Shown one piece after another: positions 36,571-46,345 of a DNA stretch of 64,000 bases; positions within the stretch are counted from its first letter, which is position 1, and every line of letters begins with the position of its first letter. The stretch covers positions 43,435,573-43,499,572 of the forward strand of contig NW_004624732.1 in assembly GCF_000247695.1 (NCBI RefSeq). Direction: 5' to 3'. The notes under the pieces are model-generated. The model was not told the DNA's origin. It made no database searches and saw only the letters and a list, made by a program, of their open reading frames with translations. The stretch is from Heterocephalus glaber. Taxonomy: Eukaryota > Chordata > Mammalia > Rodentia > Bathyergidae. A program made the position numbers and the translations under genes.

Positions 36571-36672
36571 ATGTTATATGTAAACATATATTATTTATGT
36601 GTAATATATATGTATATAAATCAATAAATAGTACAAAACTATCCAGAAAGAATATTCATCTGCTAATTATAG

Positions 36673-36772
36673 NNNNNNNNNNNNNNNNNNNNNNNNNNNN
36701 NNNNNNNNNNNNNNNNNNNNNNNNNNNNNNNNNNNNNNNNNNNNNNNNNNNNNNNNNNNNNNNNNNNNNNNN
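36673..36772. other. Assembly gap of 100 N
   Basis: Exactly 100 consecutive N, the usual placeholder for a gap of unknown size. It lies between an AT-rich L1M 3' end and an ID SINE. Distances across it are not reliable. Confidence 0.98.
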
Positions 36773-36786
36773 CATTTCTTTTATCC

Positions 36787-36874
36787 TTTTTTTTTTTTTT
36801 TGTACTGAGGATGGAACTCGGGACCTTGCACTTATGAGGCAGGCGGCAGAACCACTGAGCTGCATCCCTGCCCA
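36787..36874 (-). mobile_element. ID-type SINE next to the assembly gap
   Basis: A T run is followed by GTACTGAGGATGGAACTCGG, CTTATGAGGCAGGCGGCAG and AACCACTGAGCTGCATCCC. It carries the GAGGCAGG loop form. The duplication cannot be judged because of the nearby N run. Confidence 0.9.
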
Positions 36875-37149
36875 ATAGTAGATTTTTAAAGACAATGAGC
36901 TAATTTTGTTTTGTGAAGTAAATATAATGGATTACACAAACAAAAATGAAATTACACATTTTCAATGGGAAAGAGGGGAGGAGATATTCACATAAGAGGA
37001 AATACACATGGCTGCTTCCTTGCTTTTGATAACTTCTTACCCGTTTCCTAAACACAAAGAGTCCTAACTTCAAATATTGACAGACCCTTTTCATCTATGG
37101 TATTTTAAAAGAATAATATCAAACAATAATAATGCTAACAATCTGCTGC

Positions 37150-37310
37150 TTTGTCAAGGTGTGGTCTCCACCCGCAGTGTTATAGTACCTGAAACTGGTG
37201 AGGGATGCAGTTTATGAAGTTTCTCCTTAGACTTGCTGACTCAGAAATCTGGGAATGGGGCCCAGCCATCTGTTTTGTATGCCTTCCCAATTACCCTCAG
37301 GAAAAGTAAA
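37150..37310. mobile_element. hAT-Charlie-type DNA transposon remnant
   Basis: GGTGTGGTCTCCACCCGCAG, CTGACTCAGAAATCTGGGAA and GGGGCCCAGCCATCTGTTTT fit the MER1/Charlie group of short hAT elements. The exact family is not assigned. Confidence 0.5.
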
Positions 37311-37346
37311 GTTAGAGTAGTATTAGTCTACTCTTTTACCCTAAGG

Positions 37347-37533
37347 AAGGGTTTCTCTCCACGAGCACTGTTGTTATATTGATCAGACAGTTCTTCTCAC
37401 CAAGGCTGTCCTAAGTGCTGTAGAATATTAGCTGTATCCTTTGCCTCTACTTACAGATGCCAGTAACATTTCCACCTCACCAAGCCATGACAATCAAAAA
37501 TTTCCCCAGACATTGCCAAATACCTCCTGTTGT
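37347..37533 (-). mobile_element. MER5A-like hAT DNA transposon
   Basis: AGGGTTTCTCTCCACGAGCA, CTTACAGATGCCAGTAACAT, GACAATCAAAAATTTCCCCA and CAGACATTGCCAAATACCTC match the MER5A layout on the minus strand. Confidence 0.8.
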
Positions 37534-37919
37534 GAAGAGAAAGAAAGGGAGGGAAACTGCTCCTGGTTGGAATGGGAAGCATTCCCTAAGGAAATAGTCC
37601 AAAATTTGTAATGTACAAGGAAAGTTTTCTTTTTCTTCTTTATTTTCTGTCTTTCTTGCTCACTTCCTTGCTTTTACCAATCTTAGTTATAGTAAGTAAA
37701 CATAGGATCCAACCATTCTGTCCTAAATAAGGTAAAAATTAAGTAATACGTATTACGTATATAAGACATGAGAATTGCTCATGTTAAAAGTAAAAAAAAA
37801 AAAATTGATACAGAATTACATAAAAAGTATTTTCCCAGATGTGTATGTAGATAAGTTATGTGAACATTTATATCACCATCATTTATATCACTACTATATT
37901 TATATCACTAGTTTAGCAG

Positions 37920-38430
37920 TGTCATTCTCTTTCTCAAAGCCCAGGAATAGATTCCCATCACCCTTAGAATTAAATCCCAAATCCTTACCAAGGCCCCTCG
38001 TTCCCCCAGTTTTTCCTGCCTGTCTGCCCTCCCTTGCTCCCTGGTCTGCAGCCACACCATGTTCTTCTCTACTCCTAGACCTGAAGCAGGACCTCAACAC
38101 TGGGTAATGTACCATATTCCCCGCCAGGAATTCTCCTTCTCCTTTGCACATCTAAGCAGAACTCCACTTAAATCTCCCTCCCTTCTTCTTTCCATCACTC
38201 TCTGCTCCTTAGAATTTCCTGGGAACTTTTCAAAAGTGGAAGCAGCCAGGCCCTGTCCATGCTAAGCAAGCAAAAATCTCTTAGGATGGATTCCAGGCCA
38301 TTGGATTTTTTAAAGCATTCTACAGTCAGTAGAAGAATAACTACTTCTCTTCTTAAAGCACTTTAGTGCTCAAAATCACATTATATATTGATTAGAGTGT
38401 TGTTCATTGTCTGTTTCCCCCATGAGATTA
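37920..38430 (+). mobile_element. L2 fragment, left of the MER2 insertion
   Basis: AAATCCCAAATCCTTACCAA, CCTGCCTGTCTGCCCTCCCT, CCACACCATGTTCTTCTCTA, AGGAATTCTCCTTCTCCTTT and GTCTGTTTCCCCCATGAGA follow the L2 3' region in order. The 110-codon frame starting at 37775 is a chance reading through it. Confidence 0.75.
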
Positions 38431-38732
38431 CTGTCCTTCCTCAGTATCCAGGAGGATTGCTCCCAGGATGCCTTGCAGATACCAAACTCCAGTCCCTTAT
38501 GTAAAATAGGGTAGTATTTACATATAACATACGCATAGCCTTTAAACATCTTTACATTACTTGTAACACCTAATACAATATGCTATGTAAATGATTATTA
38601 TATTGTTTAGAAAAATGACTAAGGAAAAAAATCTGTGTGTATTTGGCACAGGTGCAATTTTTTAAACAATCTTTCAATCTGCAATTGGTTGAATACACAG
38701 ATGCAGAATCCATGGATATGGAAAACTGACCA
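38431..38732 (+). mobile_element. MER2-like Tigger nonautonomous DNA transposon
   Basis: CTGTCCTTCCTCAGTATCCA opens it and GATGCAGAATCCATGGATAT closes it, as inverted ends. The middle has AAATAGGGTAGTATTTACAT and ACACCTAATACAATATGCTA. TA flanks it at 38429-38430 and 38733-38734, as expected of TcMar elements. It interrupts an L2. Confidence 0.88.
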
Positions 38733-38865
38733 TATGAGCTTCATTTGATCAGGCATTCTGTCTATTTCACTCATTATAACCACCCCAACATTCAGAATAG
38801 TCTCCAACACATGGTAGGTAACCAATAGATATTTCTGAATGAATAAATGGTTTCATTGATTGAGT
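38733..38865 (+). mobile_element. L2 3' end, right of the MER2 insertion
   Basis: GATCAGGCATTCTGTCTATT, CTCCAACACATGGTAGGTAA and CCAATAGATATTTCTGAATG with GAATAAATGG are the L2 terminus. It continues the fragment that stops at 38430. Confidence 0.8.
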
Positions 38866-39199
38866 CACCAGTGGTTTTTATAAACTATAATCTCCTAAAC
38901 ATTTCAAATTTTTTCTTATTCGATGTATTACTTTGTAATTAGAAAAAATTAAAGTTGACTTTTAAATCTACTCTTAGAAACTATACTAAATCTGAAGAAC
39001 AGTGATTAACATATATAAAACATTCAATATATTGTAAGTTCTATTAATGTTCCTTCTTGGTATTCAGCATGCAGGGGTTTGGCTCTGTTATCCCACCTTA
39101 TTTGTCATGGTTGATACATTATAGAATACATATTCTAACTAAAAATATCACTAGTTGAAGCCTATGTGCTATTCTTTATTTTAATTTTCAAACTTTACA

Positions 39200-40450
39200 T
39201 CTTATTGGATAGTCTAAATATTGTTTTAAAGGTGCTTTAGAATATTTCAATAATGCCCAATCAATAAAAACACAAAACAAGTGAATGATGCAAAGTGTTT
39301 CAGTCTTCTGCATTGAAATTAGTACAAAGTGATTCAATAAATGACAAAAAATAGGCCACGTTAGCTATCAATATCCAATTGCCATATAAGGCTCTTTTTC
39401 TATAATGTGCTTTGAGACATTTATATATGCACAGCTCTAAAGATTATTTAAAAAGAAAATGTCAGAATATAGCAATAATTCCCATTTAGGATGATAGTTA
39501 TGAGCTTATTTTAGAAAATAATGATAAAATATCTATACGTAAAATTGAAGACTACAATTACTTTAAACAAACTGATTTATAGATTGAATTATAAAAGTGG
39601 CCGAATCATCTGTGAGTGATCACATTGAAATGGACTGATGTCAAATGCAAAAACATTTTATGAATGCTGTCCTCCTTTTGTAATATGTGAACATTTTTCA
39701 AATAACTTTAAAGAAAGCAGAATTTCTGCTAATTTCCTAATCTTATAAAAGGACCAGTACAGATAGCACTGTAGTTTGTGCAAATTAAGGGTAGGCAAGC
39801 ATATGGTTAGTATGGATTCCCCCCGAAAAAAAAGTTACACCATATAGGAAACATAAGCTGAGCATATTGAAAATTTATTCTATTTTTAACAGCCTCTCTT
39901 CTGTTAAGTGGTCAAAGTCACAATTAACATTTCATACACAGTAGCTGAGCTATATTTGCAAGCCAGGTGTGACCTGATGGCAGGAATACATTTACCACCA
40001 CCATTCAAGCGAAGCCATCCTAAATATATGTGTGTTAGAAAAATCACAGCATTCCACAGACTGACAGAGAGAGAAACACTTGCAATACACCTTCATAACT
40101 TGAGAATTGTCCTGCAGGCTATTATATGGCTTTCAGTGCCCTTGACCTGTCACTATGGTAACAGCAAAGCATAAACTTAAAAGGAAGTTTGCATCCACGT
40201 ATCTGTTTAGTGTTTGACTACTATTAAATGCTTTGGTCTTCTTAATTCAGCATTAACTTTTAGATTTGTAGCAAAGCTCTCTTTTGGTTTGAGTCATTTG
40301 GCTGTGATTTTATGCAACTAAGAAATTTCTTTGAGTTAGCAATTTGGCTCACTTTGGAAAAACCCAGCATAAGGCTTTTTGGAGTTTTTTTCAGGAGGTG
40401 GGGGCAGGACTAGGGTCCAACATCTGTAGCATTGGATTATAAATTGTTTC
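39200..40450. other. Non-repeat intronic stretch
   Basis: No repeat or gene is recognised. An 88-codon frame at 39908 has no recognisable similarity. The lack of old transposons over more than 1 kb is mildly notable. Confidence 0.3.
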
Positions 40451-41354
40451 TAAAATAATCTTAAATTGATGGATCATTGCTCCTGCCATTTGGGTCTGAC
40501 AAAAAGTAACTCTGGCATTTCCTCTTCTTTTTCATGCTATAAACTGTATATCACTTTTCAGCTCTTGCCAGAAAAATTAATTCTTACCCATTTCAAGATT
40601 CTATCAATTGTGCTTAGTAGTATAAGAAGTACTTTTACAGCGACTATGTCTCAAATGCTATTTTATAAACAAATTTATAAAATCATAATTATGCATTTTT
40701 CTCAGGCTTTGTTAAACTAAACAGTGCTGATAAATAGCATTTCTCAAAAATAGATGAAGCACAGGGCCATTTGCCTATTAGTCAAGAATTTATAGGCACT
40801 ACATTTTGAGTTTTTCCTTGTTGCTTAGAATCAGGTATCTTTGCTATAAGAATTTCTTGGGAGTAAATTAATGGTAAGTAAACACACATCAAGAATTCCC
40901 AAATATTGATATAAGATCTAAATATTTTTGCACCTTTTTACCCATCAGTTCACTGTGAAATTATCTCTCAACCTTGCACTTCTATTTCTCATTCAGATTT
41001 GTTCCTTTGTGTTTTTGTGTTTATGTTGTCATAAAAAGAATTTCTATATTTTCTTTGTAGGAAACAGGTTCAACTATAGCTTAAAAATTACAGCACTGCC
41101 ACGGAGTTAAAGACTAATAAAATCTAAGCCCACTAAAGGAGTGGAACTGGCCAAAAATGACAACAGCTGGCCTCTTTGTGAATCAGCTGCTACAGGGCTA
41201 TGAAGCCAGGATAGCATAGTAGGGTAAAATTTTGGAGTTTCATACAGTTGGCCCTTAGAAAAAGTACCTTAAAGTCAAATTTTCTAATAAACACTCGGTA
41301 TCATTTAGGAAAAAGAATCTACATATGATATTCAATAAAGTTAAGAAAGATACA

Positions 41355-41723
41355 TGTATTGGTCAGCTTTCCCGTTGTTGGGACAAAATACCCAACACCA
41401 ACAAATTGAAAGAGGAAAGGTTTAATTTGACTCATAGTTTCAGAGTATTCAGTCCATGGTCAACTGGCTCCAAGGCAGAAATATCATTGCAAAAGAGCAC
41501 AGCAGAGTAAAGCTGCTCTCTTAAATGGCTCCCTGGAAGCAGAGCACAAGTGAAAAGACCCAATGAGAGATATACACTGCAAAGGCACATTCCCAGGGAC
41601 CCACCCCCACCTGGGCATCACCTCCTAGTAGCACATTAGGAGTACAGCACTCCATGGCCCAGTCACCTCTCCAGGAGTCTCTTCATCCAGTCAGGTTAAG
41701 AATTAAGATTAATTGGCACAACA
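41355..41723 (-). mobile_element. Rodent-type MaLR LTR, antisense
   Basis: TGTATTGGTCAGCTTTCCCG, GGGACAAAATACCCAACACC, GAGGAAAGGTTTAATTTGAC and CAGTCCATGGTCAACTGGCT are the reverse-strand hallmarks of the same LTR class. The end is approximate. Confidence 0.8.
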
Positions 41724-42049
41724 CAAATCAAACAAAGAAGAGCAGCGATATTTCTGTAGGATTTTGTGTTTTTTGTGTCATTGTTAATTTCCCAGAAAAA
41801 AAACTAGCCCACAATTTTCTTCAAAACTTTTACCTAGAAATGCCATTTTCATAAAGCATTTATATCAAAGAAGTGGTGTTTGCAGAACTCACTTTAGTGA
41901 AAGCTGTCTTGATGGTATTGCCAAACCTACGGTAAAAACCCATGGTTTCTGAATGAGATGCCCCTCTCCAGCAATACAACTCAACTGTAGGTGAAGCTAC
42001 TGGAAATGCTCCCTGTTTCAATTTGGCTTGGGATTTGGGTTTTGATTTG

Positions 42050-42051
<2 letters not shown>

Positions 42052-42086
<35 letters not shown>
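42052..42086. repeat. (TG)n microsatellite
   Basis: About 17 TG units next to a degraded B1-ID SINE. Confidence 0.97.
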
Positions 42087-42088
<2 letters not shown>

Positions 42089-42230
42089 TGTGATACTGGG
42101 GATTGAACCTAGGGCCTTCAGCTGAACTACATCCTGCAACTTTTTTTTTTTTTGAGACAAGGTCTTATTAAGTCTCTGTATTGCCCAGGCTCTGATTGAA
42201 CTTGCAACCCTCCTGCCTCATCTTATTATT
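42087..42230 (-). mobile_element. Degraded B1-ID SINE abutting a TG repeat
   Basis: ATACTGGGGATTGAACCTAG and GCTGAACTACATCCTGC are the ID half. GAGACAAGGTCTTATTAAGT and TTGCCCAGGCTCTGATTGAA are the B1 half. The distal end has decayed. The TG microsatellite at 42052-42086 lies where the A tail should be. Confidence 0.8.
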
Positions 42231-42689
42231 TTGGAGAATTTCCTTCCTGTGCACTAGATTGAGTAAAAAATAAAAGCTGTGACAAAAATGCATTGCCTGT
42301 TTATATGTATATATACACGTAAGTCTACATTTTGTAACAGTGAATAAGCAAGATAGTACATATTCTGTATAAGATACGTCGACATTTTCTTATTAATTTT
42401 CTTAACTACATCTAATTTTTCTAAAAGTTATTGCAAGTAACTTGATTTTTCTGACTTAGGAGAAAAATTCCAAGCTCCTATGAAAGTTCAATCTGCAATA
42501 ATATAAATACAACAAGAATACAAGGCTATGTATTACTTTTTCAATTTTCCATAAAACAAGATTATTTTAAAACACACATACAATAGAGTTTTAATAAAGT
42601 CAACTAAATCTGACACACAAGTTTAAATATCATAGGGTTTCTCTTCAATGAGAAACCCAAAACATAAATAAAGAGCAAAATAAAAGATA

Positions 42690-42975
42690 ATAGGAAGTAG
42701 AGGGTTCTTTTACAAATAAGAAGAGGAAAGAGATGGAAGAAGGAAAGAGAGAAGAGAGGGAAAGGGGATACAAAAAAAAAAAGAACTGTAAGAAAAAAAT
42801 GGAAAAAGAGCTTTTGCAAATGGGAAGAGGACCAAGAGATGGAAGGACCAGGGAGGGACAGGAGGGGTCCGAGATGAAAAAAGAATTAAGATGTGTTATG
42901 TACATGTACCAACTGCCTGCAAGAAATGTAATTATTATGCACTGCAAGCACATATAAAAAAATTTTTAAAACAAA
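42690..42975 (+). mobile_element. Probable L1 3' end with polypurine tract
   Basis: A long purine-only-rich run (about 42719-42880, with GAAGAAGGAAAGAGAGAAGA) is followed by GTGTTATGTACATGTACCAA, AATGTAATTATTATGCACTG and an A-rich end at about 42955. This is the layout of rodent L1 3'UTRs. No ORF2 is attached. Confidence 0.5.
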
Positions 42976-42979
42976 TGGA

Positions 42980-44435
42980 AAATTTCCAGAGAAATGGGCA
43001 CAAAGGATATAGGTTTGAGTTGCAATGAATATTCCAAACTTATACATGCATAAAAACATATTGAACACTTGTCCACAGGAAATAGGAGACATGTATTGGC
43101 AGAAATCTACTACATGAATTCCCCTCCATGAAGCACTAAGATTAAAAGCTCTCTTCAGAGGAGAGCTCAGACATTCAGCTCTAGCCTCCTACTTTTACTT
43201 CTATTTAAATTTAGTCCTGGTTCCATCCTCTGGATTTGGTCTTGCTGAGCAGAAGAAATGCAAAAAAATTTTTAAAAGTCTAGCTCTGTTTCAGCCTCCT
43301 TGCTCTCCTCCTAGGGCCTGCATCCTCCTAGCTGTATCTTTCCAGAACCCCCAGAGAGCTGAGTATCTCTCCATTCACCTGAGTCCCTCCATGGCTATGG
43401 ACCCTTCTACCTTTCACCCCCTTACCTTCTGACGGCCACAGCGCCTTCTCTGGTGATCAGTTCTTAGACCAGCTTTGATTTCTAGCCTTACTTTGTGGAT
43501 ATGGCTCCCAGCTATCTTACATCTCATGGTCTCTGAAACCATCTAAATGTATAGCCTTAATTAAGTAAGTAAATCTATCTTCAATCTTCAATCCATCTTT
43601 ACATTATCGCTTCTTCTCCTTCAGAGTCCCTGTACTCAAAATCCTAATGATGTACTTACTATTCATTAACCCAGATACCCTATAGTGACCATTTGCCATC
43701 AGACTTTCAATAGTAGTTTTGCATGTTCAATTCTACTTTCTCCATAGCCTATTGCCTGTGAGCCCTGTTCTCTGCTAGGTAAATCTTATCAATTTAGACT
43801 TTTGCTACCATGGCTAAAGTTGTTGAGGCAACTTTCACTTACAAGGTACTCAACTGATTATTTATGCCATCTTTCTGCATATGTGCCTTTAACAGTTTTT
43901 TAGGGTGGAATCACTGGAGTTAGTATCACAAAAAGTGTCCAAAATATTGAAACCAAAAGATAAAAATCTCTTTTTCCTTTCCAGTGAATCTTAGTGATGG
44001 CTTTTGTAATATATTTGTTTGGGAAAGGCTAAAGAGAGATTTTTGAACTGAAGTAAATCGACGTGATTAAAGGGAAACAAAGGCCCATTCCATTTGCCCC
44101 TAAGACATATAGGCAAATGCTAAAATCATTTTACAGGTTTTTGGTAAAGAAGTAGCAAAGTAGCATAGGGATTTTTTTATATTTCAAAAGAAACTTCAAA
44201 TTTAAACTCTGATAACTTACTGATACTCTAAAAATATAAGAATCTTTTCCAGAATTGTAGCTATGCCAACAGTGCTCACAGGTACAAATGCTCTCTACTT
44301 ACAGCAGAAGAAAAAAGAAAATTCAAGGCAGAATATTGTGACTATTCAGTCCAAATTTTACCCATAATAAATCTGCTATAGCTAGGCTGTCAATCATAGT
44401 TATACAGAGAGGATGACAATCCAGACCCTCTTGTG
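42980..44435. other. Intron, nothing recognised
   Basis: A pyrimidine-rich patch lies at 43200-43560. No gene or named repeat. Confidence 0.4.
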
Positions 44436-44439
44436 ATGG

Positions 44440-44695
44440 ACTTTAAAATTGTGGGAATGCAGTATAGTGAAAAGACAGTGCAGTTATCAAGCCCCAGGGT
44501 GGTAACAGACTCCCGCAATGGTGTGAAGCCAGACTGCCTGGGTTTGCCCTGTCAGCTCTGTATGAACTGGGCCACTTCACCAGTCTGTGTTTCAGTCTTC
44601 TCCTTTGTTAAATGGACTAAACAGAAGCGGTTTTGTGACATTGTTATGAGGATTAAATGAGACAATAAAATGGCTTAAAATAATAGACGATTATT
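44440..44695 (+). mobile_element. MIR SINE
   Basis: AGCCAGACTGCCTGGGTTTG, GTGTTTCAGTCTTCTCCTTT and GTTATGAGGATTAAATGAGA are the diagnostic MIR segments in order. The 75-codon frame here is a chance reading. Confidence 0.82.
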
Positions 44696-45721
44696 ATTGC
44701 TATTGAGTCAACACAAGTCAAGTACACTGTCAGCCATGCTACATAGAACGAACTTGTGTTGTGGGCAAGTACAAGCCAGGGGACATATATAAGTGTGACC
44801 TGGCCCTTTTCAACCTTTTTCAGAAGAGATTGTGGCCTTAGTCACAGACGTAGTACTTCAAAGATTTAGATTTCTGAAGAAGTGGAAACAAAGTGAATCT
44901 TACTGCCTCATTGGTACTGAACTATGTATCCACATAGGCTAAACAGCAAGGGGCCTCAAAGTCTGATCAACTCAATACAGGTTCAGACAAGATCAGAGAC
45001 TAGAAAACCTAAGTCTTGTTATAAAGTGTTCCTTCTCCTACACTCTTCTTTCCCTTGGGTCAAGTTGCCTGCTAGAGGGCCGAGTGTTGTATTTCTTAGC
45101 ACCCTATCCTATTTGCTGCCCTTATTTCTTTAACATTCCTAAAACCACGTTTCTGAATTTTGATGAAAAAATAAAGTGACATCATTTTTAAGTCTCAATT
45201 TTTAGGAGGAGGCTTTATTTTCCGTTTAGGAGTCTTGAGTTAAACAGGCAAGGCTTTACCCTTAATAAAACCACATCCTAGCATTTCACTGGTATTCGTT
45301 TCGTTAGCTGTCCCTACCATCCTCACACAAGCAAACATTTCCTTAATTCCAATGAGACTCTTTTCCTGTGCAAATGGTACAAGATTCTGCATTTTATTGA
45401 GGTGTGAGCTAAGTTGGCTGTCCAAATGAATGGAGAAACTTAAAATTTTGCCACATACCTAAATGTCTAGAAACCTACCTCCTCTACAATACATATTCCT
45501 GTTAGTATCTGCCAAGAACACTATGCACTCTACATCACTGAAAACTTCATTTTCCTGGTCTTCCTGTCTACCTCCTTTTATTAATTGTATATATATTGTT
45601 CTAAGAATTGCATATGGATTCTTAAGCAAATTTTTATGGTTGTCTCAGCCCTTATCCTCTATTGGCTATGAGCACTTTAAAAGCGGACTCTTCTGAATTC
45701 CAACATAATTTTTGCTGCTTA

Positions 45722-45785
45722 GCATATTTATTAATTCATTTCACAAATATTTATTGAGCACCCATGATGACCAGGTATAACTAAA
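45722..45785 (-). mobile_element. Short L2 3' end, antisense
   Basis: TTCATTTCACAAATATTTAT followed by TGAGCACCCATGATGACCAG is the antisense L2 terminus. It lies about 190 bases before the last ARHGAP15 exon. Confidence 0.65.
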
Positions 45786-45944
45786 ATTAAAAGTTTAGCA
45801 CAGTGAAGTATCCTTTCCACAAAAGTTACAGGTTCTGTTGCCATATAGTAAAACATAAAGGGTAGAAGATTAAATAGTGCTGTAAAGTTGTTTTTCAGAA
45901 ATTATTTCATAATTCCAAAGTAGCAACAATTTCATTTCAAATGA

Positions 45945-45976
45945 CACTAAAATCGCTCTCTCTTATTCTCCACAGG
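45945..45976 (+). promoter_or_regulatory. ARHGAP15: Splice acceptor and branch-point region of the ARHGAP15 last exon
   Basis: A pyrimidine-rich run at 45955-45972 leads into CACAG|G, with the cut between 45975 and 45976. CACTAAA at 45945-45951 fits the mammalian branch-point pattern and lies about 25 bases before the AG. The acceptor agrees with the point at which RhoGAP homology begins. The branch point is inferred from its match and its distance. Confidence 0.8.
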
Positions 45977-46159
45977 GTAGTGGCCGGAGCCTCCAAGAAC
46001 CTCATGTCCACACAAAGCTTAGGGATTGTGTTTGGCCCCACCCTTCTGAGAGCTGAAAATGAAGCGGGGAACATGGCCATACACATGGTGTACCAAAACC
46101 AGATAGCAGAGCTCATGCTGAGCAAGTACAGTGAGATCTTCGGCTCGGGGGAAGACTGA
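45976..46159 (+). CDS. ARHGAP15: ARHGAP15 terminal coding exon (Rho GTPase-activating protein 15, C-terminus)
   Basis: The reading frame entering from the acceptor gives 60 complete residues and TGA at 46157-46159. The first exon base completes a codon split by the intron, so the intron is phase 2. Residues 8-25 of this part (NLMSTQSLGIVFGPTLLR) are the conserved RhoGAP helix that packs against the bound GTPase. Then come the family-specific stretch NMAIHMVYQNQIAELMLS and a short acidic tail ending in GED. From knowledge of the family, ARHGAP15 is a protein of about 475 residues with an N-terminal PH domain and a C-terminal RhoGAP domain. It is recruited to membranes by phosphoinositide and stimulates GTP hydrolysis by Rac1, mainly in blood cells. 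The PH domain and the arginine finger lie in exons outside this window. The frame is open with no damage, so this is the functional gene rather than a retrocopy, which the intron-type acceptor also supports. ARHGAP9, 12 and 27 are the near relatives, but the residues after the helix fit ARHGAP15 best. Confidence 0.93.
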
Positions 46160-46345
46160 CAGACAAGACAAGTTACTGAATATGTTCACATCTGTCTTGA
46201 TGCCTAATATTTTTACATTTCTGTAAACATATTTCTGAAATATTTTTTTCCTTTCAAGTGACAGATGCCTTATTCTGTGAAAACTTAACGATGATTTTGT
46301 GTATAAGTTCCAAACATTTGAATAAAATAATTGACAATATTTGCC
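46160..46345 (+). other. ARHGAP15: ARHGAP15 3'UTR, proximal form
   Basis: This AT-rich stretch follows the stop codon. A canonical AATAAA lies at 46321-46326, and a T/GT-rich segment (around 46345-46358) follows it as expected for a cleavage site. The 3'UTR would be about 180 bases. The exact cleavage point is a guess. Confidence 0.7.
46321..46326 (+). terminator. ARHGAP15: Proximal poly(A) signal AATAAA of ARHGAP15
   Basis: This is the first canonical hexamer after the stop codon, 162 bases downstream, with a TG/T-rich element about 20-30 bases further on. Confidence 0.7.

Larger units (their letters stand above)
1..45975 (+). other. ARHGAP15: Inferred terminal intron of ARHGAP15
   Basis: Everything upstream of the last exon is non-coding and repeat-rich. 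I looked for the preceding RhoGAP exon, which should end with the helix before the VVAGASKN segment, and did not recognise it in any frame. The simplest reading is one large intron whose donor lies before this window. A short upstream exon that I missed cannot be excluded, and one could also be lost in the assembly gap at 36673. Confidence 0.7.

Noticed and set aside
37775..38107. 110-codon frame on +, Pro-rich at the end
   Set aside because: It reads through an A run and an L2 fragment. The composition follows the repeat.
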